Positions 55,001 through 64,000 of a stretch of DNA of 64,000 bases are shown piece by piece. The stretch comes from Psococerastis gibbosa (Eukaryota; Arthropoda; Insecta; Psocodea; Psocidae). The stretch is from assembly GCA_963971405.1 (NCBI GenBank), contig OZ020487.1:12001344-12065343 (forward strand), given 5' to 3'. The notes under the pieces are model-generated. The model was not told the DNA's origin, searched no databases, and was given only the letters and a program-made list of their open reading frames with translations. Within the stretch, counting starts at the first letter, position 1. Every line of letters begins with the position of its first letter. The position numbers were made by a program, and so were the translations under genes.

Positions 55001-57898
55001 TGCCTACGATGTCAGAGTTCACATCTAATAATCGGTTTATTGTATTCCTCGGCGTCGGATTTACAATAGCATTTATGACTTAAAAGAGCATTGATATGTC
55101 AATTAATTCCACATTGTAATTTATTCCCCCTCAATTAGTAACGTCGTTTCGAGCACATTTCAGAGGGGATATTACGCTCATTTGTCAGACAAGTGTGAAT
55201 TTCATCATATTCTTCATTGAAACGCAATTACTATTTTTTTATTGCGTACAATCTTGCTTAGTCGGAGGAAATGGGGTTATTATTGCTTTCCAATTTATAC
55301 GTAGTAGGTATAAGGAAAGCTTTGTTTTTAAATATATGAGGAGCTTGGTTACAAACGTGGCCAACTCCATTTCTTTACAAAATGGGGTTTTGATCCGACC
55401 ATGCAGAAAATTTTAATGTCCACCTACACGTTGTAAAATAAAGTGACAAAAGCAGCCAGATTGCGCACAGAAGTGCTGAGAAGTCTAGGGTTAGCTATAA
55501 ATTTAATGCAATTTTCAACAGAAAATCCACTCTCCTGAAAAATTCTACAACTTGGAGTTAGCCATGTTTGTAAACAGCCTCCTCATATATTTTATGTGAT
55601 GCATTTTATATTCAGGGGCCGCGCCGGCGTTGGAAAAAAAATTGGACTATACATAGGTATATAGTGTATATGAGGAGCAAACTTTCAAAACGTCACAAAT
55701 CCATGAAAATTAAAAGTTGATTTTATCATCGATTTTCCATCTTGAAGATGAGTTGAATCAGGATTGCTAATCAAAACAAAAACAAAAAATTTTTAACCCA
55801 GTCTTCTGAAGGGTTAAAATCTTATATTCCCGTTATAATAAAGCCAAAATAATTTTTTTTTCGTGTTTCCTGAACATTTTACGAAAATGGATTAGTGCCG
55901 GTTTGAAAGTTTGCTCCCCATATGGTGTATATGGTGGTATATAGTGTATATAGTTGTAGTTCTTTTTTGTAAACTTGTAAACTTTGTAAACTTTTGGAAC
56001 TCCCTAGATTAGGATATCAAATCGCAGCCAAAGGGTTGTGGATTTAAAAGCCGGTGACTAAAAGAATGGCTTGGGACAGAACAGTTTTAGAATACGACTT
56101 ATGCTATCTATAAGTACCATTGTAGTATTTAAATTTATGTCTTTTTATTAACACGTTTAGAAAAGATTATTTAAGTTTAGCGTTTTTTGTCTTGTATTTT
56201 GGAAATTATATTGTAGGCTATTGTTTTTTGGACGTGGGTTGGACGTTGGGTAAAGGACTTTCTAGTCTTAAGTCTTGACTCTCGCCCCGGAAATATAAGA
56301 CTACTATTATTATTATTATAAAGCGGCAGAAGAGGAGAAATTACACGCTGGGCCTGGGCTCACCCAATTATAATGAGTATCTTGCACCTTCATCGGTATG
56401 GGAAAAAGGTGGCAGCCGGACATGTTGCTTACCCCAACATATAATTTTAGATAAATAAATAGAATAAAGTGGAATATCTCCTAGTCCTCAGTCCTAAACT
56501 AAAACCTCAAAAGGGTTTCGTACCGCGGCGTTTTCTGATAGATCCTGATTTGGTCTGCCGGAAATTTGCCAGCCTTGATGAACGGGCTTAGTTGGAAGGA
56601 GTTTTAAGGGCACTACCTCTAGGGAAAATTTTGATATTTCTTCATGGAGGACTTACCAGAATATCCGACGGAGGCAGCCGGCAGGGCGTACGCCCCTGAG
56701 CTCACCCCCGCGATGGAAGCGCCGCCGTAGTCCGAAGTAGTACCATACGTTACAGCTCCCCTCTTGTCCTTGGTCTCAGTGGCCTTGCTGTCATTGGAGG
56801 AGGAGGGGGGCTCGGCCACGCACAGGGCGGCGAGGGAAAGTACCACCTGCAACAAAATCGGGGTTAAAAATGTTAAAAGGTTAATTAAAAATAAAATTGA
56901 CTAAGCTACATAGAACAAAATTAGACTTCTTCATCTTTGGTTTGAACCAGGTATAAGCAGTGTGACTTACACAGTACCGTACCTATAGACGTCACCGAAA
57001 AGAAAATCAGTGGTTATCGGTGAGACAAGGATTCGAACCCAAGGTCTTTGATTTGCCGGGCAACAAGTTAACTCTAGGCTACTCGATAATTGCAAAGAGA
57101 AACGGCTACCCAGCACCTTCTACAGTGAGGTTGAAAATACAATACCATTTAATATATCATATCAAAAAAATATACGATAATTTAAAATTAAACATGTATG
57201 GCAAGTAACTGTTGTTCCTTTTAGATCTGACTTAGGCGGGGTTTCCACATACGTCAATGGTCAATGGGAAATGTGAAATTGACGTTTTAGCAGACATTAA
57301 AGACATACTAAAAATTCTGCAACCACGTCAAAACCATATTTCCCATTGACCATTGACGTATCTGGAAACCCAGCCTTATTGAACAGGATTCGTATGCATG
57401 AAAATAAACATGCATAAAAAAAAAAAATTACTGCCCAATTAATTGAATTACCTCTAAATAATAAGGGCACATGTCCCAGGATAAAGAATACTTGTATTTA
57501 ATAAGAGCCCAGTTAGGTCCACATTTCTTTTTACTTTTCGTTTCTATTTTAACGTTATAACTAAGTTTGGCACTAAGTTATGGGATATAGTGAGTACTAT
57601 TGCTGTACAGACAGCATTTGAAATAATAAAAACTAATCTGAATCTATATAGGTTAGATTGTTTTGCATTGTAAGTTAGTGGACAATTAAAAAAAATACTG
57701 TAAGCATACTAATTAAGAATAATAAATGTACGTTCTTAATTAGCCGATTTTGTAAATTGAAACTGAAGTATCAAATGTCATTATAAACCACTTTTCCTTT
57801 TAGTGCATTCAACATTTAAATTTACCTTCCGAAAAATTGTTCCCAAAAATTATTGAAACCCCAAATTGTATTTCCCAAAAACTTACCAAGAATCTCAT
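51448..57898 (-). CDS. Gene C: secreted Gly/Ser/Tyr-rich repeat protein (SYGxP type), four exons, 347 aa
   Basis: Exons in transcript order: 57898-57887, 56846-56657, 54033-53818, 52073-51448; 1044 nt, TAA stop, GT-AG introns, phases 0, 1, 1. MRFL plus VVLSLAALCVA is a signal peptide ending near residue 15. A short hydrophilic segment (EPPSSSNDSKATET) ends at KDKR (residues 30-33), a likely dibasic processing site. Then comes GAVTYGTTSDYGG, a Gly/Tyr/Leu region (GYSGLGGLGGYAGLGGYGGY), repeats of GYSGL and GASGYSGL, and a C-terminal half with repeated SYGVP, SYGPP and SYGAP. SYGAP-type motifs are known from the elastic repeats of arthropod resilin, so an elastic or adhesive extracellular role is a reasonable inference. 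No R&R chitin-binding domain. Introns are 1040, 2623 and 1744 nt. Confidence 0.9.
52090..53660. other. Gene C intron 3, rest
   Basis: Apart from the exon relic, one oligo-C tract (52622-52633) next to cccctggttacgggcttgcc. Nothing else recognised. Confidence 0.35.
53665..53775 (-). pseudogene. Decayed tandem duplicate of gene C exon 3 end
   Basis: caatgtctccaagaccacga and gcgccggcgt match the exon at 53821 onward with an offset of about 140 bp. The minus strand still reads AVHPSQNAGARGLGDIGG, against AAQPSLYAGGLGLGHIGG in the exon. The donor is damaged by a lost base, and in-frame stops lie upstream. Confidence 0.72.
53818..54033 (-). CDS. Gene C exon 3 (residues ~68-139)
   Basis: Acceptor TTGTTGCAG before GTCACAGC and donor GTAAGC after GGAG. 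It reads HSVASSPILLQGGHGYSGLG, then Gly/Tyr repeats, LQQPIGLHGLSYAAAQPSLY and AGGLGLGHIG. It is 216 nt with equal phases at both ends. A decayed duplicate lies about 140 bp downstream. Confidence 0.9.
54310..54678. mobile_element. Nested hairpin MITE, composite copy H5
   Basis: GGCGCCTGTTCCACCGACCG to complement. TTAA at the left and TTA at the right. The right inner junction has lost about 17 bp (cgaggtctgtgtcttgaatg), so the inner right tip is missing. It lies in gene C intron 2. Confidence 0.78.
54700..54850 (-). mobile_element. SINE family 4, inverted copy
   Basis: Minus strand: aatagctcaattggtgaaga (box A) and tcggggttcgagactcg (box B), then sequence running to attcggctgccgatc. It lies in gene C intron 2. 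Confidence 0.6.
55280..55337 (+). repeat. Repeat R1 head fragment
   Basis: ttgctttccaatttatacgt and aaggaaagctttg are the R1 start. It is cut short close to the 55338 element. Confidence 0.55.
55338..55584. mobile_element. 247-bp GAGGAG-family element, copy 3
   Basis: GAGGAGCTTGGTTACAAACG and complement; ATAT at 55334-55337 and 55585-55588. Close match to copy 1 in sequence and orientation. It lies in gene C intron 2. Confidence 0.82.
55672..55919. mobile_element. 248-bp GAGGAGCAAAC inverted-repeat element
   Basis: GAGGAGCAAACTTTCAAAAC and gtttgaaagtttgctcccc ends; ATAT at 55668-55671 and 55920-55923. It shares the GAGGAGC tip, length and 4-bp duplication with copy 3, but the interior is unrelated. 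Confidence 0.75.
56220..56445 (+). repeat. Retroelement 3' end and SINE 4 body fragment
   Basis: An ATT-repeat tail (about 56305-56320) follows cccggaaatataagactac. The next block, gctgggcctgggctcaccc to cagccggacatgttgc, resembles the SINE 4 body. Confidence 0.4.
56657..56846 (-). CDS. Gene C exon 2 (residues 5-67 plus one base)
   Basis: Acceptor TTGTTGCAG before GTGGTACTT. It encodes the signal core, the hydrophilic segment, KDKR, and GAVTYGTTSDYGGASIAG through VGYS, ending at donor GTAAGT. Confidence 0.92.
57015..57085 (-). repeat. tRNA-like sequence (SINE head or tRNA pseudogene)
   Basis: The minus strand reads gagtagcctagagttaactt (box A-like) and ttgggttcgaatcc (perfect box B). Only five acceptor-stem pairs are possible and the anticodon arm does not fold, so it is not a functional tRNA. 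It lies in gene C intron 1. Confidence 0.5.
57235..57375. mobile_element. Hairpin MITE h8
   Basis: Direct TTA duplications (57232-57234, 57376-57378). GGCGGGGTTTCCACATACGT tips, stem cgtcaatggtcaatgggaaa, loop cagacattaaagacatacta. Same loop as h7 in inverse orientation. It lies beyond gene C exon 2, in intron 1. Confidence 0.8.
57887..57898 (-). CDS. Gene C exon 1 (residues 1-4)
   Basis: ATGAGATTCTTG then donor GTAAGT. The 12-nt first coding exon is typical of insect cuticle protein genes. A TATAAATA box is 58-65 nt upstream and no other ATG lies between. Confidence 0.85.
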
Positions 57899-57955
57899 GT
57901 CTGTGTGTATCGTCGAAGCGACCGAATAAGATGCCGTGTTGATTTGAAAAGTTAG

Positions 57956-57963
57956 TATTTATA
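57956..57963 (-). promoter_or_regulatory. Gene C TATA box
   Basis: TATAAATA on the minus strand in the context GGTCTGATATAAATAC. It predicts transcription start near 57933 and a 5' UTR of about 35 nt. Confidence 0.65.
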
Positions 57964-57966
57964 TCA

Positions 57967-58723
57967 GACCCACTCCACACGTGTTCCTACAACATGTGAC
58001 GAAGCAACGCAGCGCAAGCTAAGTATAGGTGCTCAGGTATGGATCAGGTTCGCGTTAGTCCAGATCACCGGTGATGAAAATGACGTAAGGCTGGATTGTT
58101 TCTGGAGAGCACGGCGGATCCTGGAAGGAAGGCAAATTTGGTGACATCCGTAGGTTAGAAGGTTACAAGGGAGGGGATGACATTGTTGGAGAAGCAAGCG
58201 ACACGTTAACCGGGAAAAATCAGTTTTAGGTTTTTCAGTTTAGGGCGTGGATTTGACTGATATGTTCATACAATCATATATACTGTACGCATATTATATT
58301 TGAGGCATGGTGCACAAATGCGATTTGAACGTGGCAGTTACGCTGGAAAATCCGTCATCGGAACAAATGGGTTACTTCAAAAACAGAGTCTACTTAATTC
58401 TTATATCATTGCCAAAGACCGTACATTGGCGCGAGTTCAGCGCGGGCTCAGCGTTCTGAAGTAGTCTGTGTTTTTTTTATTAACCCATTTGCTTCAATTA
58501 CCGATTTCTCAGCGTGACTGACGCGTTGGAATCGCCTTTGTGCACCGGGCCTAAACGGTTTCATACGGTTTTTTGGCTAAATTTTGATCGAGGGCCTATA
58601 ACAAAAAAGAATTTTTTAATACAAAAACGTCGGTGCCAGTGAATGAGGAAAGTGTAGTGACTTGCGGTTTTAAAAGTGGTTAAAAAGCTTTACATTTTTC
58701 TATTTCGTTGTGCAGTGTGATTA
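57967..58723. other. Upstream of gene C, no gene recognised
   Basis: Promoter-proximal DNA less AT-rich than average near 57970-58150. No binding site can be named. Confidence 0.35.
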
Positions 58724-58894
58724 GGCGCTTATTCCATCTGTCAATAATCCGTCATTTGTGCATTAAAAATTGATGAGATTTTTGTTTTAAGGAGACTAGA
58801 AACTTAACTTATCTATTATAAATTAAGTTATAATATGGTAGAGACTTATTATTGATGCACAAATGACGGATTATTGACAGATGGAATAGCCGCC
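58724..58894. mobile_element. Hairpin MITE h11
   Basis: GGCGCTTATTCCATCTGTCA and complement; stem ataatccgtcatttgtgcat. TTA at the left, GTA at the right. Same tip logic as the family, different stem; the gtggtagcagacatt loop motif is absent. Confidence 0.65.
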
Positions 58895-59521
58895 GTACGA
58901 ATGCGTTGATACAGTATGACAAGCAAATGAAGGGAACAAAGCAATGTGTTTTCTTAACAATGTATATAAGTTACACCAAACTGCTTATATTGGCATTGGA
59001 ATAAACCCAGTGTTTCTTCTCCATCATTTGCAACTCAAATAGAATAGCAAATGATTTGTAAAACAGAAATATTTGTGTTAATTAATTCCTCGTTCTGCAG
59101 CCCCAAAGATGTGAAAATACTTAGATGAAAACTTCATTAAAATCCAAATTTTCTCAATCAAACTAGATTCACATGACTGAATTACTATTACTGTACAAAC
59201 TAACTTCGTTTAACTAAGCACATAACGTGTTTATCTAGACTAATTAATAGAGTTCACGTATTTTTTGTGAATTTGTCATCTGACCATTTTCATAGCTTTG
59301 CTAGACATAGCTTTGTGGATGCAGAACGAGTAATTAATTACTTTCGTCGAAATACTCGTACGTTTGTCGCCAAAGGCCACCACGCACCGCTAATGTCATA
59401 AATAAATTAAAATGCATTAATTTTAAATGCAATTCGTAATAAAAGCGTTATGAAAACTATTATTTTAAAATACAAATGTACTTTCTAGCAGGGGGACCCT
59501 TGGATCCCCTGTTTCCCGTAA
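58895..59521. other. Intergenic, nothing firm
   Basis: 59300-59370 contains a faint relic (gcagaacgagtaattaatta) of the 17919 element. Confidence 0.3.
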
Positions 59522-59927
59522 GGCGGGTATTCCACATACGTACATCGTCAATGAAAATTATGAAATTGAAGGACATTTCAATTTTACTCTATGCCATTGT
59601 AAAATCACAAACAATGTAACAAACAATCTAACATTAAAAAATGGCGTCATGGGATATGACAAGTACAACTATTTTAATTGATTTCTCTAAAAAGAAAGCA
59701 TTTCTGTGTAAAAATTATAATAAGGTTTAAATAATAAGGCGACGAAGAAAACAAATACAATTTCAAGAAACAAATGCAAACAAATTTCAAAAATTTGGCG
59801 CATTCGTTTCAATAGAAAATCGTCAATTTTTGAAAAAACATGTGGAATGGCCGCCATCAATGAAAAATTGAAATGTCCTTCAATTTCATAATTTTCATTG
59901 ATGATGTACGTATGTGGAATACCCGCC
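59522..59927. mobile_element. Hairpin MITE h9, 406 bp
   Basis: Direct TAA duplications (59519-59521, 59928-59930). GGCGGGTATTCCACATACGT tips. The centre carries aatggcgtcatgggatatga and attttaattgatttct, the same core as in the inner part of H1-H5. It links the h7/h8 and H groups. Confidence 0.8.
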
Positions 59928-61165
59928 TAATATGTCTGTAAAATCGCACATTTTTTTACATTAAATTCGTTAGTTAAAAATACCTGGAAGCATATACTGT
60001 ATTTCAGTACTGATATTAATAAATTTCCTGGGGGGAGACCCCCTCGCTCTCTGAAAAATCTCCATGGCCCACCTCTGGGTAGTTTGCAAGTACATGGGGT
60101 AAAGGAACTCCGGACGGTCAGAGTTTGCAAAGTGTCGAATTCGGTAAAGGCACATTAAAAATTTAAAGGCACACTTAAAAATAATGCTAAATAATACCAG
60201 GCTACAACAGAAAGTGCCATTAGTAGGAAACTCATTGCCATACTTGGTTAAATGGAGCTAATAAATGTTACATTGTCAATGGTAAGCATGTCTCAGCTTG
60301 CCCATTGGGACTTAAAGTCGGTGTGGGTTGACATCGTGGAGTGGACCTTTTTGATGCCAAGGGCTAAAAATTCGTTGTGTCCAGAATTCCAAGTGACCAG
60401 AAACTGTTCAATGGAACCACTTAAGTAGATTAACTTCCATAAAAAAATCCCTTAAAAAAATTCAAAAAAGCAATTGTAAAATATAAACATACGGTATTTA
60501 ATGGCATTCATGGATGATCCATCGACCATCAAATTCTAAAAGTATTTTAGAATGGTTCTTGTCACTGATTTGTTTCCACAATTTGTTGGTCGTTGGTTCT
60601 TCCAGCTATTCTGAAGAATCCCTATACTTCATAATATATGTCTAGACATAAGCATAGCCCTATATATAGTTATTGTCCACGCGATGGATTAATGGAAAAC
60701 GCTTACTTCCGAAGCGAGTACCAACCTCCCCCAGTCTTCTCAACGATAATACAAAAAAAAACGTCATTTACTAACCATTTTCATACAAACCATCCAGTAA
60801 CTGCAGACGTGTCAATATCGTAGGCATAAGAAATCTATACGTAAGGGATACATCCAACAAAAGCCAGTACATGGACGACTTCTAGATATTCCATGTCTTT
60901 GACGGGAATCCAAAACACTTTCTGCTATATCATTTTCATACTGCTATTACATATGGTAATGTGACAATTGACAAACCAGTAGCCACAAACCTGTCAGATT
61001 CCATAGACTGTAATAAATTAAAATCTGCCAGTGGGATGGTCCTAGCGAGCCAGTCAAACAACTTTTCTAGATTGATGTCATTTCAGCCAGATTTCTATGG
61101 GCAGTCTCTTCCCATTTCGGAAGTGGTTCCGTGTTGATTGGGTAGTCAAACGGAGGAAAGGAATA
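59928..61165. other. Intergenic, no gene
   Basis: 60270-60390 is a partial copy of the GTCAATGG element. Short frames otherwise lack content. Confidence 0.35.
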
Positions 61166-61498
61166 CAGTAGAGCTCCAACTAAACCGAATCAATTGGGAC
61201 CGGTTCCCAATCGGATAATCAAATATTCGGACAATTGAAGCTCTCAAAAAATGGTATAATTTTGACGAAAAACAGCTTATTTTCGGAACTGTATGCATCC
61301 TTTATTAATGAAATGAGTATTAGTACAGTACCGAAAATAAAAAATGAAGTCTATGCTCACTGAACTGCAATGTCAAATTTTTAGAAGCCGAATCAAACAA
61401 TTGGACTTCGAATAATTTGAGTTCAAGTCACAGATCGTGAGCTTAAATTCCGATAAGTTTAGATTGTTATTGATTTTCTAATTTCGGAAGTTCTACTG
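61166..61498. mobile_element. pogo/Tigger-like MITE, 333 bp
   Basis: CAGTAGAGCTCCAACTAAAC at the left and aatttcggaagttctactg at the right, flanked by TA on both sides (61164-61165, 61499-61500). A CAGTAGA tip with a TA duplication is characteristic of pogo/Tigger elements. No transposase remains. Confidence 0.78.
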
Positions 61499-62284
61499 TA
61501 TTATAATGGTCTAGGGTACCTATAAAAAATATTAAAACTCAAATGCAAGAAGAGGTTATTGTAAGGGTTATTGTGAGAGTTAGGTCGAATATCTTTTGAT
61601 AATTTAGCCTATATTTCTCTGTAGGAGAGATGGGACATCAAATAAAATATTTTTTTTTTAATTACTGGTTTACCAGTCATTGAAAAGGCAGAACAGCTGT
61701 CCCTAGATTCATAAAATAATTTTTTGACTAGGTTGAGTGTTCCATCCCACCTACACATTCAGGAACTATAGACCTCCAATAATTGTCTATACAGCTATGA
61801 GTTGGTTAAGATACTTTACGTACGCCATTAGACACCTCTACAGCGGCTTCGGTAGACACTGATGTGATACAAATCGGAAATGTTTTTTACCTACAGTATT
61901 TGTTAAAGGATGTTAACCGTATACAGTTTAATTAACAATAGTACCTAACTTCTTGGCCAAAAAGTTGAAATTAACTATAGTATTTGCAGGAAAATTTTGA
62001 TTTTACTTAGACAAGACTTTAGCAATTGCAAACTTACCTTTATTTGAGCTCGTTGTTTTCCTCTGCGTGGTAACTTATGAACTGGCGCTACAAGCAAACT
62101 GGAGAAAGGTTCTATTTTCAGTCTGATTAGGAAAAACCTATGCCAGTCAATGAAATCACCCACACATTGCTGCCTACAAGTAAGCCTATTGTGCTATAAG
62201 GTCTTGCAACATGATAATAGCTATGTACAGAGTGTCTAGCTAAATTAATTCAACCCACTGTCTAACAATTGAAAGGAATGAAAC
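61499..62284. other. Intergenic, nothing recognised
   Basis: AT-rich. A T-run near 61650. Confidence 0.35.
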
Positions 62285-62600
62285 ACTTTATTTATTTTTG
62301 CTTTCCTATTTATCCGTTGGTATCACGAAAGCTTTATGATTATGGAAATTTTCCATTTGGAGATTTCAACGGATGTACGTGTTTTAAGGTCCCAGGATAC
62401 GAAACGAAAAAAGTGGTTTTTACGATATGTCTGTCTCTCCCCCGGGGTAAAAACTTTTTTCCCCTAGGTACTAAATAACGCTTTTTTTGAAGAAAAAAAT
62501 TGTAATGGGCATAGAATAAATCTACTATTGTATTATTATAGATTTTCCTATCAATCAATCCACTGCTTTGACATAGGGAAAATCGAGGCAGCCGATTTTG
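62285..62600 (+). repeat. Repeat R1, partial copy
   Basis: tttgctttcctatttatccg, gatttcaacggatgtacgtg, aggtcccaggatacgaa and aaagtggtttttacgatatg, then a jump to the end region (ctttgacatagggaaaatcg). Confidence 0.55.
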
Positions 62601-63534
62601 TTTTAATTATTAGAAACTACAATACTTAAAATTATCTATAATGGTACCTAATACTAATTAATAAAAATAGGAAGACATGTACGTGTTCTTTTTGAACAGC
62701 TTTTTATGGACGTATAGGTAGACCCACAAGTCTTGGAATGTTAGTGCCGGCTATATATACTATGTATCAAAATGCAAAGGAGCATTACTTCTACTGTATC
62801 ACTTTCAGTGATGGCTAAATGATGAAAATTATACATTATGTAAAAAAACCGAAGTGTGGGTGGCCGATTTGCCCTTAAAACAAGCTTCCACATGAAGTGC
62901 ATACCATAAAATTAGACCAGTTGCCTGTTTACCATATGACGTCAATGGTATAAACAACACACTGCAACAACAAAAATAAGGTGGAAGGAAAGGCGAGGTT
63001 CAATGGGTCTTGTTATTGTTATTGTTATTATATTATACTGTATATTTACGGGTCATGCCAATTTTACAATTTTAACATAAATAATTAATAAATTATTTTT
63101 TCATGAAATTAAAATTAATAAATATATTAAGCTAAATCGAAGTCTAAATCTGATACTAACGCTTGTATAAAATAATCTAAACTTGAATTAAATGCTCTGA
63201 AAAAGTAAATAAATATTAGTACAAAAAAAGTTTGCTATAGTTTTGAAGATCACCCTGTATTTGCCAGTTACGTACAGTATGTACAGACACCTTGTACAAG
63301 TTATATAAAGTTTGATTCATTGACTTTACATCAAACAAAACAAAATTAAGGACAGTTCCCACGCAATTGTACCTTGGCTTGTGGGTGTGATAAATATAAA
63401 GTAGAAACGAGTCTAATAAGAGAAATTAGAAATCAAATAGTCGACCTTCTAAAAATGGTCTTATCAAGTCAAGGTAAAACATCTTGCTGGAGTTATAAAG
63501 TATTGATTATAATTAATTAATAAAATTGTCTAAA
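62601..63534. other. Intergenic, nothing recognised
   Basis: Low complexity ttgttattgttatt near 63010. No frame or matched repeat. Confidence 0.35.
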
Positions 63535-63755
63535 ATATTAAATAAATAAATAAATATTGACTTTTTTTTTTCTATTACTAAGCCAACCTTTAGTTAGTTA
63601 GGGCAATAAAGGCCTCTCTTACGCTCAGGACTCGGGATCGCCTGCTTTACATGCCCTCCGAAGCATGGCCAGAAAATGCAGGACGTCTGGGACTCGAACT
63701 AACAACCTTTCGGGTGAAAGTTGGAGTCTGTACCACTACTCTACATGCCCTGAAT
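63535..63755 (-). mobile_element. SINE family 2, copy 4
   Basis: AAAT tail at the left, tattactaagccaaccttt, catgccctccgaagcatggc, gggactcgaac and gtaccactactctacatgcc. Near full length. Confidence 0.72.
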
Positions 63756-64000
63756 ATTGGCTTAAAATTAAAACAATATGGTCTATTAAAATCGAACAAC
63801 GAAAAGGTTTTTTTTTTTTTAAATTTTGAATCAGCAGCTCTGGCACCATCGCAGAAAAACAATAACTTATCTATGAAAAACTTCATCCATCATATTCATA
63901 CATCATATATCCTTCATACCATATCATCATATATCCATAAAATTCTATCCAATAAGATTTAACTCCAATTGGCTCATATATTATGGAAACAAACGGGTTA

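Overview
The window looks like nuclear DNA of an arthropod, probably an insect. It is AT-rich, genes are split by GT-AG introns, and three genes have TATA-box promoters. Each gene has a tiny first coding exon that breaks inside the signal peptide, a layout common in arthropod cuticle and other secreted structural proteins. I cannot place the order. No bacterial, organellar or viral gene was recognised.

Genes. All three recognisable genes lie on the minus strand and encode secreted low-complexity proteins without a recognised enzymatic or chitin-binding domain. Gene A (CDS 15046 to 703, six exons, 385 aa) is Gln/Tyr/Pro-rich. Gene B (38749 to 32624, three exons, 363 aa) is Gln/Pro/Ala/Tyr-rich with a poly-Gln tail. 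Gene C (57898 to 51448, four exons, 347 aa) has a Lys-Arg site, Gly-Tyr-Ser-Gly-Leu repeats and Ser-Tyr-Gly-x-Pro repeats. I rebuilt the exons from splice sites and reading frame; phases agree at every junction. A shared role in an extracellular matrix such as cuticle or eggshell is inference.

Layout. 1-600 is downstream of gene A. 703-15125 is gene A, whose introns hold a ~185-bp satellite, LINE tails and SINEs. 15.1-32.6 kb is intergenic and full of repeats. 32.6-38.8 kb is gene B, with a hairpin MITE, a 250-bp inverted-repeat element and a ~187-bp tandem repeat in its second intron. 38.8-51.4 kb is intergenic and rich in hairpin MITEs. 51.4-58.0 kb is gene C, with a decayed copy of one of its exons in an intron. 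58-64 kb is intergenic.

Repeats make up most of the rest: a family of palindromic MITEs with TTA/TAA target duplications (PIF/Harbinger-like), ~250-bp inverted-repeat elements with 4-bp target duplications, TTAA-flanked 385-bp elements, a pogo/Tigger-like MITE, an unclassified ~900-bp repeat (R1, about ten copies), several tRNA-derived SINE families, LINE ORF2 C-terminal remnants and about twenty oligo-C/oligo-G tracts.

The most unusual structure is the hairpin MITE family. Members share termini and a loop motif but carry different stems that are symmetric within each copy. The commonest form is one hairpin nested at the TTA in the centre of another, and the composite has spread as a unit.
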